From contig JAUPFP010000004.1 in assembly GCA_036925085.1 (NCBI GenBank), positions 1,750,001-1,814,000 on the forward strand: a stretch of DNA of 64,000 bases. Direction: 5' to 3'. The DNA is from Brachycybe producta. Taxonomy: Eukaryota > Arthropoda > Diplopoda > Playtdesmida > Andrognathidae. The number at the start of each line of letters is the position of its first letter. Within the stretch, counting starts at the first letter, position 1. The notes under the pieces were generated by a model, which saw only the letters and a list, made by a program, of their open reading frames with translations, ran no database searches and was not told the DNA's origin. Shown piece by piece: positions 1-12,026 of the stretch. Position numbers and translations under genes: made by a program.

Positions 1-123
1 AGTAACCAGACATTTAGCCTCTCTTAACAATCTTTTTGATTAGAAAAAGCATTATTGCAGTTGCCATAATGATGATAATTACTTCACAATTGGCACTTTG
101 GTCCATGAAAATCCGAGCCACTA
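1..123 (-). mobile_element. Family 4 MITE, partial (cut by window edge)
   Basis: Read on the minus strand this begins GTGGCTCGGATTTTCATGG and continues through CCAATTGTGAAGT, CTAATCAAAAAG and ATGTCTGGTTACT. These blocks occur in the same order in the fuller copies at 18447 and 31760. The other arm lies outside the window. Confidence 0.75.
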
Positions 124-184
124 ATTATAACCATGTTAGAGAAAATTAATTAAATGCTAATGATACTTTATTATGATTGCTATC

Positions 185-400
185 GTTAAAAAAAATAAAC
201 ATTTTAGGACAAGTTTGAAAATAAGCTCACTTTTCATTTTTTTTGGGGAAAATATTCAAGTTGGTCATTTTCAAACTTCTATGTAAAGTTTAAATTTAAC
301 AAAAGATATCATCAACAGGAAAACTTCATAATCTTGATGAATTTACTATTCTAGTATGTAACCTCTGCTTTTTAAATTTTAGAATAATCAAAAATTCTAA
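185..400. mobile_element. Decayed family 1 MITE fragment
   Basis: A central hairpin remnant is seen: GACAAGTTTGAAAATAAGC is mirrored by a block around GTCATTTTCAAACTTC. It is followed by AAAGATATCATCAACAGG and a CTATTCTAGT block that match the right arm of family 1. Both ends are unrecognisable. Confidence 0.4.
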
Positions 401-600
401 TGTAGCCTTCTCCTTTGTTATATTAGGTAAATAAAGTGTTATTTCGATTTTTGATATCAATATATGCATATATGTCATTATATTTTGTAAAATAAAATAG
501 GGTGGGTTGAGTGTATAAAGGGGGGAGGAGGGTTATGTACCTTATTGTTTCTCATGAATGAACACATAAAGAGCGGGGAAGAGAAAAAGGAGTGGCTGAG

Positions 601-617
601 CCCCCCCCCCCCCCCCC
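601..617. repeat. Homopolymer C17
   Basis: A run of 17 C followed by a C-rich stretch. It is a likely replication-slippage and assembly-error site. Confidence 0.9.
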
Positions 618-814
618 GCCCCTCTCCCCATTTCTAATTTGGTAAATTTCCACCGAAATACAATAAGTATACTACATACATGTATATATAAAAAAAATTG
701 CTGGTGTATGTAACTCTTACTTCACTCCCACTTTACCCCCCCCCTCCCTTATCATTCTGTCCATCCCGCTGGTCTGGTCGTCACGGTCGTACACCCTAAC
801 CGTGCCTTTAACTT

Positions 815-828
815 GTTACCATGGTAAC
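815..828. promoter_or_regulatory. Perfect X-box (RFX-type) palindrome
   Basis: GTTACCATGGTAAC is a perfect 14-bp palindrome and a full match to the RFX X-box half-sites with no spacer. It lies in a stretch with CREB/ATF-like sites at 959-966 (TGACGTAA) and 1224-1231 (TGACGTCA), in otherwise low-complexity intron. Whether RFX binds here is inference; the motif match is direct. Confidence 0.4.
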
Positions 829-1304
829 CAAACTCTCTAGACAGGCGTTTTCAAACTAATCAGCTGACTGTAATATGTGCTTGTCGCTTTTTTTTATATA
901 TATAATAGAATCTACCACCCACCCACTCAATCTTCTCTTTTTTTTTGTGATTTACTCTGATGACGTAACTTTTGGTCATGGATTTTGATGAATTAGTTGA
1001 GCCAAGGGGTTGAATTCCTATTTGTATTTTCTCCCCCTAACCATTTTTTTTTCGTTCATCAAGAGGTGACATCTCCCTGAGTCTGAGATCTTATTCACTC
1101 ATCTCCATGCTCCTATTTCTCCCCTAAATCTCCCTCTCATTTTTTGTTACTGCTGCTCACCGTAGCGCGCTCTATTGACGATAATAAAAACAGCAAAAAC
1201 ATTGATCTCAATGACCCGAGTAATGACGTCATTCGAATGTCTCTTTTTGTAGTTTGTTGTTGCTAATTTAAAATCTTAACACCTCAAAATTAAAAGTTTC
1301 TAAA

Positions 1305-1592
1305 GCCTGCTTCACACGGACCACTTTGTGTCGCCACGTAAAGTGGTCCTTTTTAGGTTTCCATTAATTACATGGGAGGGGTGTTCACACGAGCTACTCC
1401 CACCGGGGTTTTTTTTTTGGCACAGCGGTAGTGAACAGTGGGCAAGTCCAGCCACGAGTGGCGACCACCGCCAGCATGTTTGTCTGTGGTAATCTAGGTC
1501 ATACCAATGGAATGTACTAACAGCATTCTATTTTCAATGGTAGTTTATGAGTTTCTTTGTGGTGACACAAAGTTGTTCGTGTGAGGCGGGCC
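1305..1592. mobile_element. MITE with TIR related to AAGGCCxGCxTCACACG
   Basis: The left end reads AAGCCTGCTTCACACGGACC, then ACTTTGTGTCGCCAC. The reverse complement of the right end reads AAGGCCCGCCTCACACGAAC, then AACTTTGTGTCACCAC. The terminal repeats are about 40 bp. The flanks are CTAA on the left and TTAA on the right, suggesting a TTAA target. Confidence 0.75.
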
Positions 1593-1734
1593 TTAAAAAA
1601 AAGGTGCGCCAGTACCTACATCATTATTTTATCAGACTAGATTTATAAAATATAGCCAACTCGAGAATACTGTTAGAATTATTTAAAATAAATGATTAAC
1701 CTGTTTTATTAATTTAATTATAGAAACAGTTTAA

Positions 1735-2066
1735 GATGGTTTATGAACAACTAACTGATTTCAGAACTTACAATTATTCTGAATTTCAGAAGCAATACTA
1801 AAAAGAAATTTAAAGTGTGCTAAAAACTAGATGGATCCCTTAATAGTGTTTTCATGTTCATATCTTTCAAAATAAACTTTTTATAGACAAAAACTAAAAT
1901 AATATAATTTTCTCAAAGTTGGGTCAATCATCAAACTGACATAACAATCTCACTTTAAAAGATATTACTACCCTTCTAGTTTCTAACAGACTTTCAATTT
2001 TATCTTTAATTTTGCGTTTAAAAGACAGAATAGAATAATCAAGAGAATTTCAGTTGTGTTTACACT
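1735..2066. mobile_element. Family 1 MITE, near full length, diverged
   Basis: TTAA at 1731-1734 is followed by GATGGTTTATG and the block CTAAAAACTAG, then CATGTTCATATCTTTCAAAA and TAAACTTTTTATAGACAAAA. The right half carries the mirrored TACCCTTCTAGTTTCTAA and TTTGCGTTTAAAAGACAG, ending near TTAA at 2067-2070. About 330 bp, mostly one imperfect hairpin. Confidence 0.7.
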
Positions 2067-2070
2067 TTAA

Positions 2071-3022
2071 GAACCAATCAGAACTGTTTGATTTTTTTAA
2101 AAAAGAAAATATCAAGTAATGCTGCTGGCTGCTCATTTAAATAACATAACCAGTAATCTTGAGTTGACAAAATGTTATCTTATTAAAAAAAAAAAGCTTG
2201 TTTGTGACTAACGAGAACTTTCCACCACAGACATTGACAATTGTTCTAATGTTGTGTAGACATGTTGCAAAGTTTGTGGTTTTCATAAGTTAATGTCAAC
2301 AACCATAATTGTGAAATTTATTAACAATTACACGATTGATTAAAGAATTAAATGCAATTTGACCACACATGACATCAAGCATTGTTCTTCCTTATTTTGA
2401 AAAAAAAAAGACCATTTTCATTTGTAATTATTCGGACATAGGCAGGATTTTTTGTTGATGTTGTTGAGTGGAAGTGTCAAGAAGTCACATTAAATCGCTG
2501 TAAATAATCTTCTAAAGTTCTAAACAGTCAATAGAAATATTAACAAAGGATTTCGTTTCGGCCATTGCATTTGAATGTAAAACGGACAAAAGAGGGACAC
2601 ACAATATATACAACAAGGAGAGACCATTGTTAAATCTCTTTTGTTTGTCTGAAACCCACTTTAGGCAATATCAATAATTACATATTTCCACACATAATTA
2701 CTGACCGCAAATAACTTATAGTGACCAACCAATAAACAAAATTATCTTTTCATGTGTTTATCTGGTAGCCATTTTGTGTTTTTCTAATATCCTCATTTTA
2801 TTTCAGCTGATAAATACTACTTTCTATATTAGAAGTATATATGTATATAGAAAAGGGAAAAAAAGCTATTCAGATAATTGAGCCATTTGGCCTACTGCTA
2901 GCCTCCGCCTGCAAGATAATAGGTTTTGCGCAACTTCAAATAAAGGGTTGTACACGGAGGCTACCAGTAGGCTATATGGCAAGTTTCCCTACCAATGAAC
3001 GCCATGCTTTAAAAGAAGCCAC
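2071..3022. other. No gene seen
   Basis: A+T-rich sequence with scattered homopolymers. The short open frame near 2841 has no splice context or recognisable peptide. Confidence 0.6.
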
Positions 3023-3175
3023 TGAATAAATACCAAACTGAAATTCACTGAATTGTGTTTATTCAGTTTGGCGCCCGAGCGTTGGCGCCTGTTCAGTTTG
3101 GCGCTTGTTCAGCTTGGTCTTTATTCAGTTTGGCGTTTGTTCAATTTAGCGCTTAATCCTTTTGGCGTTTATTTA
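3023..3175. repeat. Degenerate minisatellite, unit about 16-18 bp (TTCAGTTTGGCGCTTG)
   Basis: Six or more imperfect copies of a unit like TTCAGTTTGGCGCTTG lie head to tail, introduced by an inverted copy (ACCAAACTGAA). The same unit recurs at 43424-43535. The array is unusually G+C-rich for the region. Confidence 0.75.
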
Positions 3176-4440
3176 GTTTGTTTCAGCTTATTCAGTGCCC
3201 CCACCGTGTTACAAAAATACATGTACTTAAAAACAAATAATTGCATGGTGCTTTTTACACTTTTCATTGGACACCTTTGCCATTTTCACTGTTGACACAA
3301 ACCTTTTGAATACCACGTTGTTGGATAAAAAGAAACACTTCAAGTTTTTCCAATACAAAAGGCTTTTTCTATCTCTCTCTACATGGTTTCTTTTGCGTGA
3401 AAAGACCAAAAAAAAACCAAATATGTCAAATTTCAAAACTTGCAATGTTTCTTTATTCAATAGTTAACTACCTATTTCCAAGTTCTGTTGTATAGAGTGT
3501 AATTAATACCCTAGTATTTAGTTTTAATAATAAATCAAAAGTGGTAAAAAGCATCTTTTTGAAGTGAACGAGTTATGTTTATTAGTTCCCTTAGGCCAGT
3601 TTCATTTTGCTACAGTAATTTCATTACTTTTAATGAATTTTTCATATGAAGGATAATGATGTGATTTTTATTGTTTCTTATCTTGATATTTTGTGTAATA
3701 ATGATGAAAATAATGATACCGAACAAAGGATAAACGTTTTAAATTAAAATTACATTTAAAAGATACCTTTATTATGAAAATAGAACAAATTGTTTTAATT
3801 CTCAAACTAAAGTGTTTAATTTTGAACCCTTTGAATGAAAAATACAACAACAAAAAAAGAATCGATTTCACTACGCAAATTCACAAACACACACACTAAA
3901 AACAAGTGTGTTTCTTTAATAATCAATACCAATTGTCTATTAAATACTTCTAATTTATTTACATTTAACTACAAAAAAAAAGCTAAATGAAAAGAGAAAG
4001 AATGAAATTTTGTAGTTTATTAAAGAAAAGGTGTTGTTGATATATATATATATATATATATCTCCCCCCACCTACACCTTTTATTTCACAGACACACAAG
4101 AGATCTTTATCTTATCCACCCACACCACAACTGACATTATGGATATAAAAAACCTTTCTCTCTCTCTCTCTTCTTATTCAGTTCCCCTCATCATTTGAAA
4201 TGCGACTATCCTTCTTATAGTGTGTGTATAACACCTACTACTATACTAGCATAAGAGGGGAGGAGGGGATTCTTAGGATTTTGTGGCCCTCCTACTCTAC
4301 TATCCTTACTAGCACCTCCTCCTCCTCTTATTTAATATCGTTTCTATGGCGACAAGTTTAGTACGCTGTTGATGGGATTTTTCAATGTGATCATCTCTTT
4401 TCTTCACCAAATTGAGATGTAAATATTGTGTATACTATAT
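3176..4440. other. No gene seen; (TA)n at 4039-4061
   Basis: A+T-rich intron with a (TA)n tract at 4039-4061, a CT run at 4158-4170 and a purine/pyrimidine-rich stretch near 4255-4330. I see no coding or repeat family here. Confidence 0.5.
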
Positions 4441-4930
4441 AGAGGTGTCAACGAGTAGAACCGAACCGGTTTAATCAGTTCACAATTTTTTTTTTTGAAA
4501 CCGGTTATGATCAGTTTGTCCATCTTGACGAACAGGTTCCCAATATGCATTAACAAATTTATGCAGCAGATGATGCACAGATGCGCAATATTGCACAGCA
4601 CATAGTCTAACATGCTTCACAAATCTGCTAATGCGTTTGAACTGGTTCGTCAAGATCGATGACCTAATCAGAACCAGTTCGAACTTGTTCCTAATATGCA
4701 TTTAGCAGATTTGCACAGTACAGTAGTAAGAGGTGACATAGGCGTAAATTGGGATTGAAAAGTGGAGTGGCAAGAGTTGGGGTACCAAGAACAAAAAAGA
4801 CCTAGTATTGCATTGCATTTTGGGAAGGCAAAGAAAAGGGTAGAACCGACCAGAATCTAGTCGGTTCGGAACCGGTTCTTATTAGTTCGACCCTTACTGG
4901 CGAACTGGTTCCAAACTGCTGACATTTCTA
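4441..4930. mobile_element. hAT-like non-autonomous element with nested inverted ACCGGTT motifs
   Basis: The left end is AGAGGTGTCAACGAGTAG and the reverse complement of the right end is AGAAATGTCAGCAGTTTGG. Both lead into GAACC-GGTT motifs. Inside are several inverted copies of GAACCGGTT-like and GTTCGTCAAGAT-like blocks, and a repeated AATATGCATT / GCAGATTTGCACAG segment. hAT assignment is inferred from the end shape; no clean 8-bp duplication is seen. Confidence 0.5.
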
Positions 4931-5008
4931 ATAATATATACAACTAAAGAAATACATTTAAAGAAATTTGGCTGTTTAGATAATAATTATGTATTCTAGG
5001 CAAGTTGG

Positions 5009-5204
5009 CAGGGATGGCAATTGGAAAAAATTTAGATTCCGATCCCATGAATATTTTTGATTTTGATTCCATTTTCAATACTTTTTCGTAATTCCCATTA
5101 CAATTGTAATGCTTTTTCCCAAAATGTTTTCAATACCAATTTCGAGATTCAAATACCAAAAAATTATCGATTAAATTCCTATTCCAATTCTAATACCATC
5201 CCTG
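5009..5204. mobile_element. Short hAT-like MITE, TIR CAGGGATGG
   Basis: The ends are CAGGGATGGCAATTGGAA and, reverse-complemented, CAGGGATGGTATTAGAATTGG. CAGGG-type ends are usual for hAT. The flanks ATTCTAGG (4993-5000) and ATTCTTGG (5205-5212) resemble an 8-bp duplication, but 8 bases lie between the left one and the TIR, so the duplication is uncertain. Confidence 0.6.
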
Positions 5205-5221
5205 ATTCTTGGAACCAAAAC

Positions 5222-5296
5222 GATTTTTCGTGTTAACCAATATTTTCTAGTTATTCGAAACCAATAACTCGAAAATATTGGTTAACACGAAAAATC
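5222..5296. repeat. Near-perfect 75-bp hairpin
   Basis: GATTTTTCGTGTTAACC is followed by AATATTTTC and mirrored by GAAAATATT then GGTTAACACGAAAAATC. The arms are about 34 bp with a small loop. It may be a very short foldback element or a solo transposon end pair. Confidence 0.85.
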
Positions 5297-5452
5297 AGTC
5301 TTAAACGAATTTAAATGGAAAACCCAATCTTATGGGACTTTTACCAAACATTAGCCACATATTTCATATTATTCGATTTTTTTGTGTGGTTCGTTTTCGT
5401 CTGTAGGGGGTCAATTGACTAAAATACTAAACAAGATCTGATCCCCTCTTGT

Positions 5453-5528
5453 CTTGTTGGTGTAGTGGTTAGTGTCTCTTGCTCTCAGCCCATTGTAATG
5501 TTGGTCATGGGTTCAATCCCTTGCAGTG
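5453..5528 (+). repeat. tRNA-like head (tRNA pseudogene or SINE fragment)
   Basis: A box A-like TGGTGTAGTGG at 5458-5468 and a box B-like GGTTCAATCCC at 5510-5520 are spaced as in a tRNA gene. The acceptor arms do not pair convincingly and no clear anticodon arm forms, so a working tRNA is unlikely. A tRNA-derived SINE head is the best reading. Confidence 0.5.
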
Positions 5529-5539
5529 TGAATTAGTTT

Positions 5540-8500
5540 CAAATATTTCAGAAGGTGGCAGTGGACAAACAAAGAAATTATGAAGTTAAATAAAAGCGAG
5601 TAAAAAGGGCACATTTCAATCCAAAAAATCTACTAAAAATGACCTTTACGAGAAAAGTCTCTAATGAAAGAAAAGTACCATATTGTATTTGATTAGACTC
5701 TGTGCACACTTTTGTCACCAAACTGACAGCCCTTGAGTTTTTCCATAGAAAAATACATTGCAACCACAGCCATTGAAAATGCCATTTGAAATCAGTCATT
5801 GAAATCATTCTGCAGTCGAAAAGTGGTCCAACAGACACAGTTTCTAATAGATTTTAGATTTCTCTTAAAAATTACTTTGGATAGTCAAAGATAACTTTTA
5901 AATCCTCAACATTAAAGTTAAGATAAACAAGATTTTTCGTTTCATGATGTAGTAGAAAATACAGTCACACCATGTCACTGAAACAGATCACAAAATCTTC
6001 GAAGATGTTTAGTGATGATTGTCTTTTTACATAAAAGTTTGATTTAAGTGGTAATAATTTCTTGAGAGAATATTGCGACCCATGATTATGATGATGATGA
6101 TGATGATGAAGAAGATGAGGAATACGGATGATGATGATAGATATAAGACACATTCAGTGATGCAAACTGAACGGAAAAAAACTAAATTCCCACATATTAT
6201 CGCTTTTATTATTATAGGCTCTTACTAAGAGACCCGACCGTGGAAATATTCAGTGAGGTCACATAAACACGCAACTCAGTAAAGCGAAACAATTACGCAC
6301 GTTTTCAATTTTCGCATCAAGTGTTTGTTTGGTAGGTGGTGGTGGGGTTTGAAGCCTCCTCTTCATCCGACGACGACCATCAAAGCATTTCATTGTTCAA
6401 CGACTTAGAAACTGAAATATTATTACATGATAAATATTATGATGTTCACTCATTTGCCTCCGAAATTTGTTAAATCTTTTGACTGGTTTATTGTCTTGTA
6501 GGTCTAGAGACTTTCGAAACATTTCTCTCCTTTCTTGCCAACATCAGTGTCATGTTCTTTTTTTCTACTCCTTTTACCACCTAACCCAATTAGGATTTCA
6601 GTGCTTCTCTATACATTGCACACAAGGTTATAGTGACAGAAACTTGTCATCACTCACTTTGTACTAGATCCTAACATCATAAGATCATAACTGTCATACC
6701 CATAGTATTTTATATAAGATGAATTATACCAACTGACTTACAAAAAAGCTTTAAGTTGGGTTACATTGGTTTTGCAACAAGGATTTCATGCAGTAGTGGT
6801 GTAATAGAATTCTGGCCCACCTGCCGTGAGATTCTAGGCAACCCAAGACAAAGTACACACCCACCAAACCAAGATCCCTCAAAACTGAACAATCACATAT
6901 GCCAACATGGGTCCGCTTGTCCCCAAATAAGTCACTTGTTAGTATGAATGCCCGGTCCTAGCCGTGAGATCGGATGATACCATTTCTGGACCATAATATG
7001 ATGTTCACATTATTGTTGTATGGAGTTTGGAGTTAGTTTTCTCTGAGCTGCACTGTACTGCACGTCGGGAATCATCAGAAAGCATGCATCTATTCTACAT
7101 TCTTGCTTTCTTGGGAAGTTTAAATTGAATATGGCAACCTTCAGTGCGAAAGCCAGAATGTTTGCAACTTTGCACCATGATCGCGTCATAATATACTAGC
7201 CGTTCTATGGCCTCACATTTAAGAAGAAAATGGCAAAGTGAAGCACATCTGGAAATTATTTTCATAGTCTAAGTGGTGAAGCAATTTAATCACCCTTCTA
7301 GATCCTTTATGTTAATAGTATTTTTGGTTAAATGTTTCAATTAACCAACAATAGTGTAGAATCAAATTTAAAATCTATATCTGTTACAATGAAATATTGT
7401 ATGGAGCCGATTTGACATAGAATCTTTTATTGGCTTATAAGAACCTGTCATAATTTCATAGTGTCACGTAGATTTCTGACAAACAAGGAAACTGAAACGT
7501 GCGGTAGCCCGTCTTAAGATTGCCATGTCCAGTTAAAAGTCAACTTCTACAGTAGTCAACTACTATCTGACATGCTAGGTATTAGAACCACTCAAGGATT
7601 CCTCTCATATGCTAAATATTGTCATTTTGAGTAAGAAATGCTTTCTTTTATGCGTCAAAGTTGATATAATTTGTACTTGAAAAGTGTTTGCTTGCTTGCT
7701 GCTGCTGCTCCTCATGATCAATGATCAATACTTTATTTCTTCATGAAGTAAAAAGTTACTTGCATATGTGTAATTTAAGACAAATGGCGACATCATCATC
7801 AGCTGCAAACATCAGTTGACTTTTTTTTCTTTCAGTAAAAAACATTGTAAGATATAAATAAGTGATAAAATGAAGAGACAAAAGCAAAACTCGTTACTTT
7901 TCTCTATCATTTTTACTCATCTTCACTTTTCATCATCTCAAATAAATACATTGCAACAACATTTTTGTTGAGAAAAAAAAAACAAGACAAAGATATAATA
8001 TGCTTAATTTGTCTCGACAGTAAATGTTTTAATTCAATTTCTAGTAACGGTTTTTTAAAAAATAAAAATTTACCATAAACCACCAGGAAAATGACACATG
8101 AAAAGAAGAGGAATAGTTCTGATTTTTGTAAAGAACTTAAAGAAGAATGGATGATGATGATGTTGAACAGTAAAAAAAGCAAATGGGAAATGCCAAAGGG
8201 GACAAGGGAATGGGAAATGAGATAAATCTATTTAAGGCTATAGGGAAAAAAAGACATTTCTAGGAAGTAGCAGTAGCTACTTCAAAGCTAAGGACAGGAA
8301 AAAGATGAAAAATAAGATTTTTTACCAGGAACTTGTTATTGTATACAGATGGTATCCACACGACATTGATCAGTAAAAACAGAACAAGAGAAATCATTTG
8401 GGGGAAACTTCAAATGAAAAGGAAGAGCAGCAATCTGAGATACATTCATATTATATCTTTAGAAGAAGAAAAAAGAGTGACATTTCAAAACATTCTCCTG

Positions 8501-8622
8501 ATACTTGTCTCTTCATTTTAACACCAAAAACCCCTAGTTTAGTAAAATTAACCCACTAAATGTCCTTTTCATCAGACTCTTTCAGTACTTTGATTCTTTC
8601 CCACTAAGGGTCGTACTCTTAA
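5540..8622. other. No gene seen over about 3 kb
   Basis: Ordinary intron-like sequence. A short ATG/GAT microsatellite lies near 6089-6118. A slightly more G+C-rich stretch at 6740-7080 repeats GCCGTGAGAT twice (near 6823 and 6961), but I cannot place it in a family. A weak family 1-like arm may exist near 5838-5925. Confidence 0.5.
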
Positions 8623-9025
8623 GGTAGCTGAATAGATATTTATTTTGTTTCTGTCCCTCTAGTTGGCGACACTGCATGTTCTGTAGGAGGTCTCTCTTCC
8701 CCTCCATCCACAGTTTCGAGAAAATGTATGTTTTTCAAGTGAACGTTTTTCGGGAGAAATATTGCAAACTCAAAGTGTTTAAAAACAACTATTATAGTCG
8801 GTTTTATTCTTTCATAATGATATCCTGAAAAATAAACTTTTGTCACAGTTTGAAAAAGGCGAAAATAGTTTTTCATGAAATGTCAATGAAAAAACCTAAA
8901 AATGGTTTATTTTCAAACTGGAACTGTTTTATTTTTAAGATATTGAAATGAAAAAACTTCAAACATAATCTTTTACCTTTCGAGTTTTGAAATAATTTGA
9001 ATTTTTTTTTCTCCTAAAGATTGGC
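8623..9025. mobile_element. Family 2 MITE, right end lost
   Basis: TTAA at 8619-8622 is followed by GGTAGCTGAATAGATATTTA, GGAGGTCTCTCTTCC and CAGTTTCGAGAAAATG, matching the outer arm of the complete copy at 55250. Internal blocks AAAAAGGCGAAAATAG and GAAATGTCAATGAAAAAACC also match in inverted order. The expected CCACCTTAA right end is absent. Confidence 0.75.
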
Positions 9026-9099
9026 ACACTTGTTATTTAATGGTTCGGTCATTCAGTCTGAGCACTGGTTGTGCAATAATTTAATCCAGTCCTTATTCT

Positions 9100-9480
9100 G
9101 CACAGACATTCATAAATTATTGTTTTCTGGGAGAATAATGTAGTGGTTCCCCTTGCCATCCATATGACAGTGCTTCAACCGTTCAAGTCATAGACCATGC
9201 CTGAAATTCCCTTGTTCTGAGCCTTTCTGGACTCTCTTGTCATTGGCCTCAGAAAAAGTAATGGTAGTGTCCACTACCATGGTTTGAAATGAGAGTTGCC
9301 CTTCTTCTAGGTATCTTGATTTGTCTGGCTCCTCTCTAACGGAATCCTGTCTGGCTTGGGTGACCTTACCAGTCGGCAGTAGCCAAGCTACCGCCGGCAT
9401 GGCATAGCCCTCTGGGTCGTTAGAGTACACAAACCCCCCACCATGATAAGGTAGAAATACCGGTCCGGGGGGGGGGGGGA
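9100..9480 (-). mobile_element. RTE-like non-LTR retrotransposon fragment (5' region)
   Basis: On the minus strand it reads CTTATCATGGTGGGGGGTTT, then ACGACCCAGAGGGCTATGCC. Near its far end it has GATGGCAAGGGGAACCACTA. These blocks recall, from memory, the leader of RTE/BovB-type LINEs in many animals (compare GGCAATGGCACCCCACTCC in ruminant BovB-related repeats). An open frame of 98 codons spans 9188-9484 but holds no domain I recognise. No reverse transcriptase is present, so this is a truncated copy. Confidence 0.5.
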
Positions 9481-10480
9481 GCACTTATTATATGCCTAAA
9501 AATTGTTTACAATTCCACTTCAGAATCCAGATTGAAACACAGTATTTTTTTAGCCACATATAATATTATTTTTGGTGGTGAACCTCTGAACCCTAGAGTC
9601 AATGACAGCAATTTTGTCAATTGTGTCACCCACCCATGAAATTCTAACATCCATTCTAAGGTTCTTTCTGTTTCTGTTTTCTTTTGTTGTGGTGTGTGTA
9701 TTTTGGGATTGATGGATATACTTTTTGTGATCAACATTACGATCAACAAGCAAAGCAACCCAATTGAAAGTTTTGAAGTCATCCGTTGCAATTGCCAAAT
9801 TACCCGAAAAAAAGGAGAAAAAAAAATATATATATATAGACCCCACATTAATAGTAACAAAACCAAGCCTTTAAGATAGTTGAAACTTTAAAAGATGGTT
9901 AGTTGGTTACCAGCAAACATGTTAAAAGTTGTTACCAACCAACATTAGTAATATAGAGAATGAGAGAAACGAAGTAAAAACATAAGAAATTGTTATTGTT
10001 CAAGTTAGTTATTTAGAACAAAAGAAGCAAAAAAAAAAAAAGGTCGTTTTTAAAAACCACACACAAACACTCATAGAACGATAAAATTAACTCGTTTAAA
10101 AAGTATTTGTGAAGTTTTATGACTTGCTGTGTTGCTTCTATGTTCAAACAACATAAGAAACACAAACAGATTTTGAGGTGAACATACAACAAACAACAAA
10201 TTCTTTGTGACATGCAACCATTCTTTATTTAGAAAAAAAAGTGTGTGTGGTGTAAAAGAGAAGTAGGGTGTAATTTTTAGTTTATTGCAGGTCGAGGTTG
10301 TTTTTGTTTTTGTGTCCCTGTTCGAATTCCCCCATTTGTGGCAATAATTGCATCCTTGACAAAAATGAAATGCAAAAAAAAAAACACAAACATTTGCATT
10401 AACTTTGTCCATATTATTATTTTGGAAAGAGGTTATGGCACCAAAAAGTAGTTAGTAAAATTAATTATTTTGCCTAAAGT
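9481..10480. other. No gene seen
   Basis: A+T-rich with purine-rich runs. The open frames of up to 119 codons here are low-complexity and lie on both strands. I see no motif. Confidence 0.5.
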
Positions 10481-10610
10481 TTTAAAAATGATTTTTTTTA
10501 AAAAAGGAAATTTAAAGTTTATTATGAATTAGATCACGCAAAAGAAACTTCATTGTCATATTACCTTTCAAAATAAACGTTTTAAAGGTATATCTTGACC
10601 ACAATGGTAT
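10480..10610. mobile_element. Possible family 1 remnant
   Basis: CCTTTCAAAATAAACGTTTT matches the central part of family 1, preceded by diverged sequence. No ends are recognisable. Confidence 0.3.
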
Positions 10611-10649
10611 TAGGAAAGGAGGTCTGAGTAGGTCTGCTCTTGAATCTTC

Positions 10650-11088
10650 TAGAGGTGGGACAAATACTAAAATTTTCTCGAATCCGAATTCTAAAAGGTT
10701 CTCAAATCCCTCAAATCTCCCGAATCTCTCAAACCCTTCATTTCATATAAATAAAAATCTTATATTATTCATTAAGAATATACAAATATAAATGAAATAA
10801 TATTAAACATTAAATTATTAATAATAAAAGAAGTGTGGCACTCAGGGTGGCCACAAAGTGATATTGGTGATCCCCGGTTATCACCGAAATTGCAACAATC
10901 GCCGTTTTTTGTTAGTGAACGCTTCTATTGTGGATGTCAATGGAGTTAAAACTAATTTTACCAAAGTTTTTAACAGTTTTGTTTAGGTTAGGATTCGAAA
11001 GACGAAAAAAGCGCGAAGATTAGAGTTTTCAAATCTCGAATATTTTTTAAGATACGCAGGATTCGAGGATTTGAATGTTCCATCCCTA
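10650..11088. mobile_element. hAT-like MITE, about 439 bp
   Basis: The left end is TAGAGGTGGGACAAATACT, followed by CTCGAATCCGAATTC. The reverse complement of the right end is TAGGGATGGAACATTCAAAT followed by CCTCGAATCC. TAGRG-type ends suit hAT. The interior has CTC-rich repeats and no coding frame. No clean 8-bp duplication is visible. Confidence 0.6.
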
Positions 11089-12026
11089 ATTTATTGATAA
11101 TGTGTTGGTTTCTTGTTTATGTTCAAGACAAGTTTACTTGTTCTTGATTGAAATTGATCATGCTCGATTCAATTTAGAACACGAAAAAAATGTATTAATC
11201 AGGTAGAAAAATACATAGATTTATGCATAATAATGGTGCCAGCTAATTTAATGTCATTAGCTACATTAATAACAATAAAGTGCAACACTGAAACACTTTT
11301 TTTTAAAGAAAAAAGACACACACCTTTTTTTTTTCCTTTTCTTTTTCAAGAAACAAAGTGGAATTCTCTTGACACGACTAGTCTTTTTTTTTTCAACCCA
11401 ATTTTACGCGTTTCTTGTCTACTTTGGATTTCTGTTGCGGTTGATTCCGTTGCAAATTAATGGTCTAATCTTCTCAAGGGTTCATTAAATCTTTCCGACA
11501 TAGAACCCATCAGTAAAAGAAAAAAAAAAGTACAGCCAAACATTCTCATTCTTTTATATAAAGAGTAAAATGGAGGAAAGAAGATTCTGAATATATGTAA
11601 GTCCAACATGTATATAAGTATATAAATGAAGATAGAGTAGAAAAAAAGAGAAAGAATCTTAATTGTGTAGCCAACACTATTTGCCATTAACTTTCAAGAT
11701 GAAAATTGTTCATTTTGGTCTCAGAAAAACCGAAGAAAATCAGAATTCTGTATACAGACTGGAATTACAGTAGAACATACAGTATAAATGTAATATCATT
11801 ATCATCATAAGGTTGCTTGCTGTTGCTGAACACGTCATTTGGAGACAACAGCAAGAAAAACTGAAGTTTTTATTACTTGCCTTCATTTCTCTTTTACACC
11901 AGAAATGAATTTATCCAAGTTTTGAAAGTGTGACAATGTGGGTGTCTTCATAATTGCCAATGTGATAAACTCTTAGAAGATTTTGTACATTTACTGCACA
12001 ATGGCTACCAAGAAAAATGTTTAATT
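11089..12026. other. No gene seen
   Basis: A+T-rich intron with poly-T and poly-A runs and no repeat family I can name. Confidence 0.5.

Noticed and set aside
5453-5528. Functional tRNA gene
   Set aside because: Box A and box B are present, but the acceptor and anticodon arms do not pair properly.
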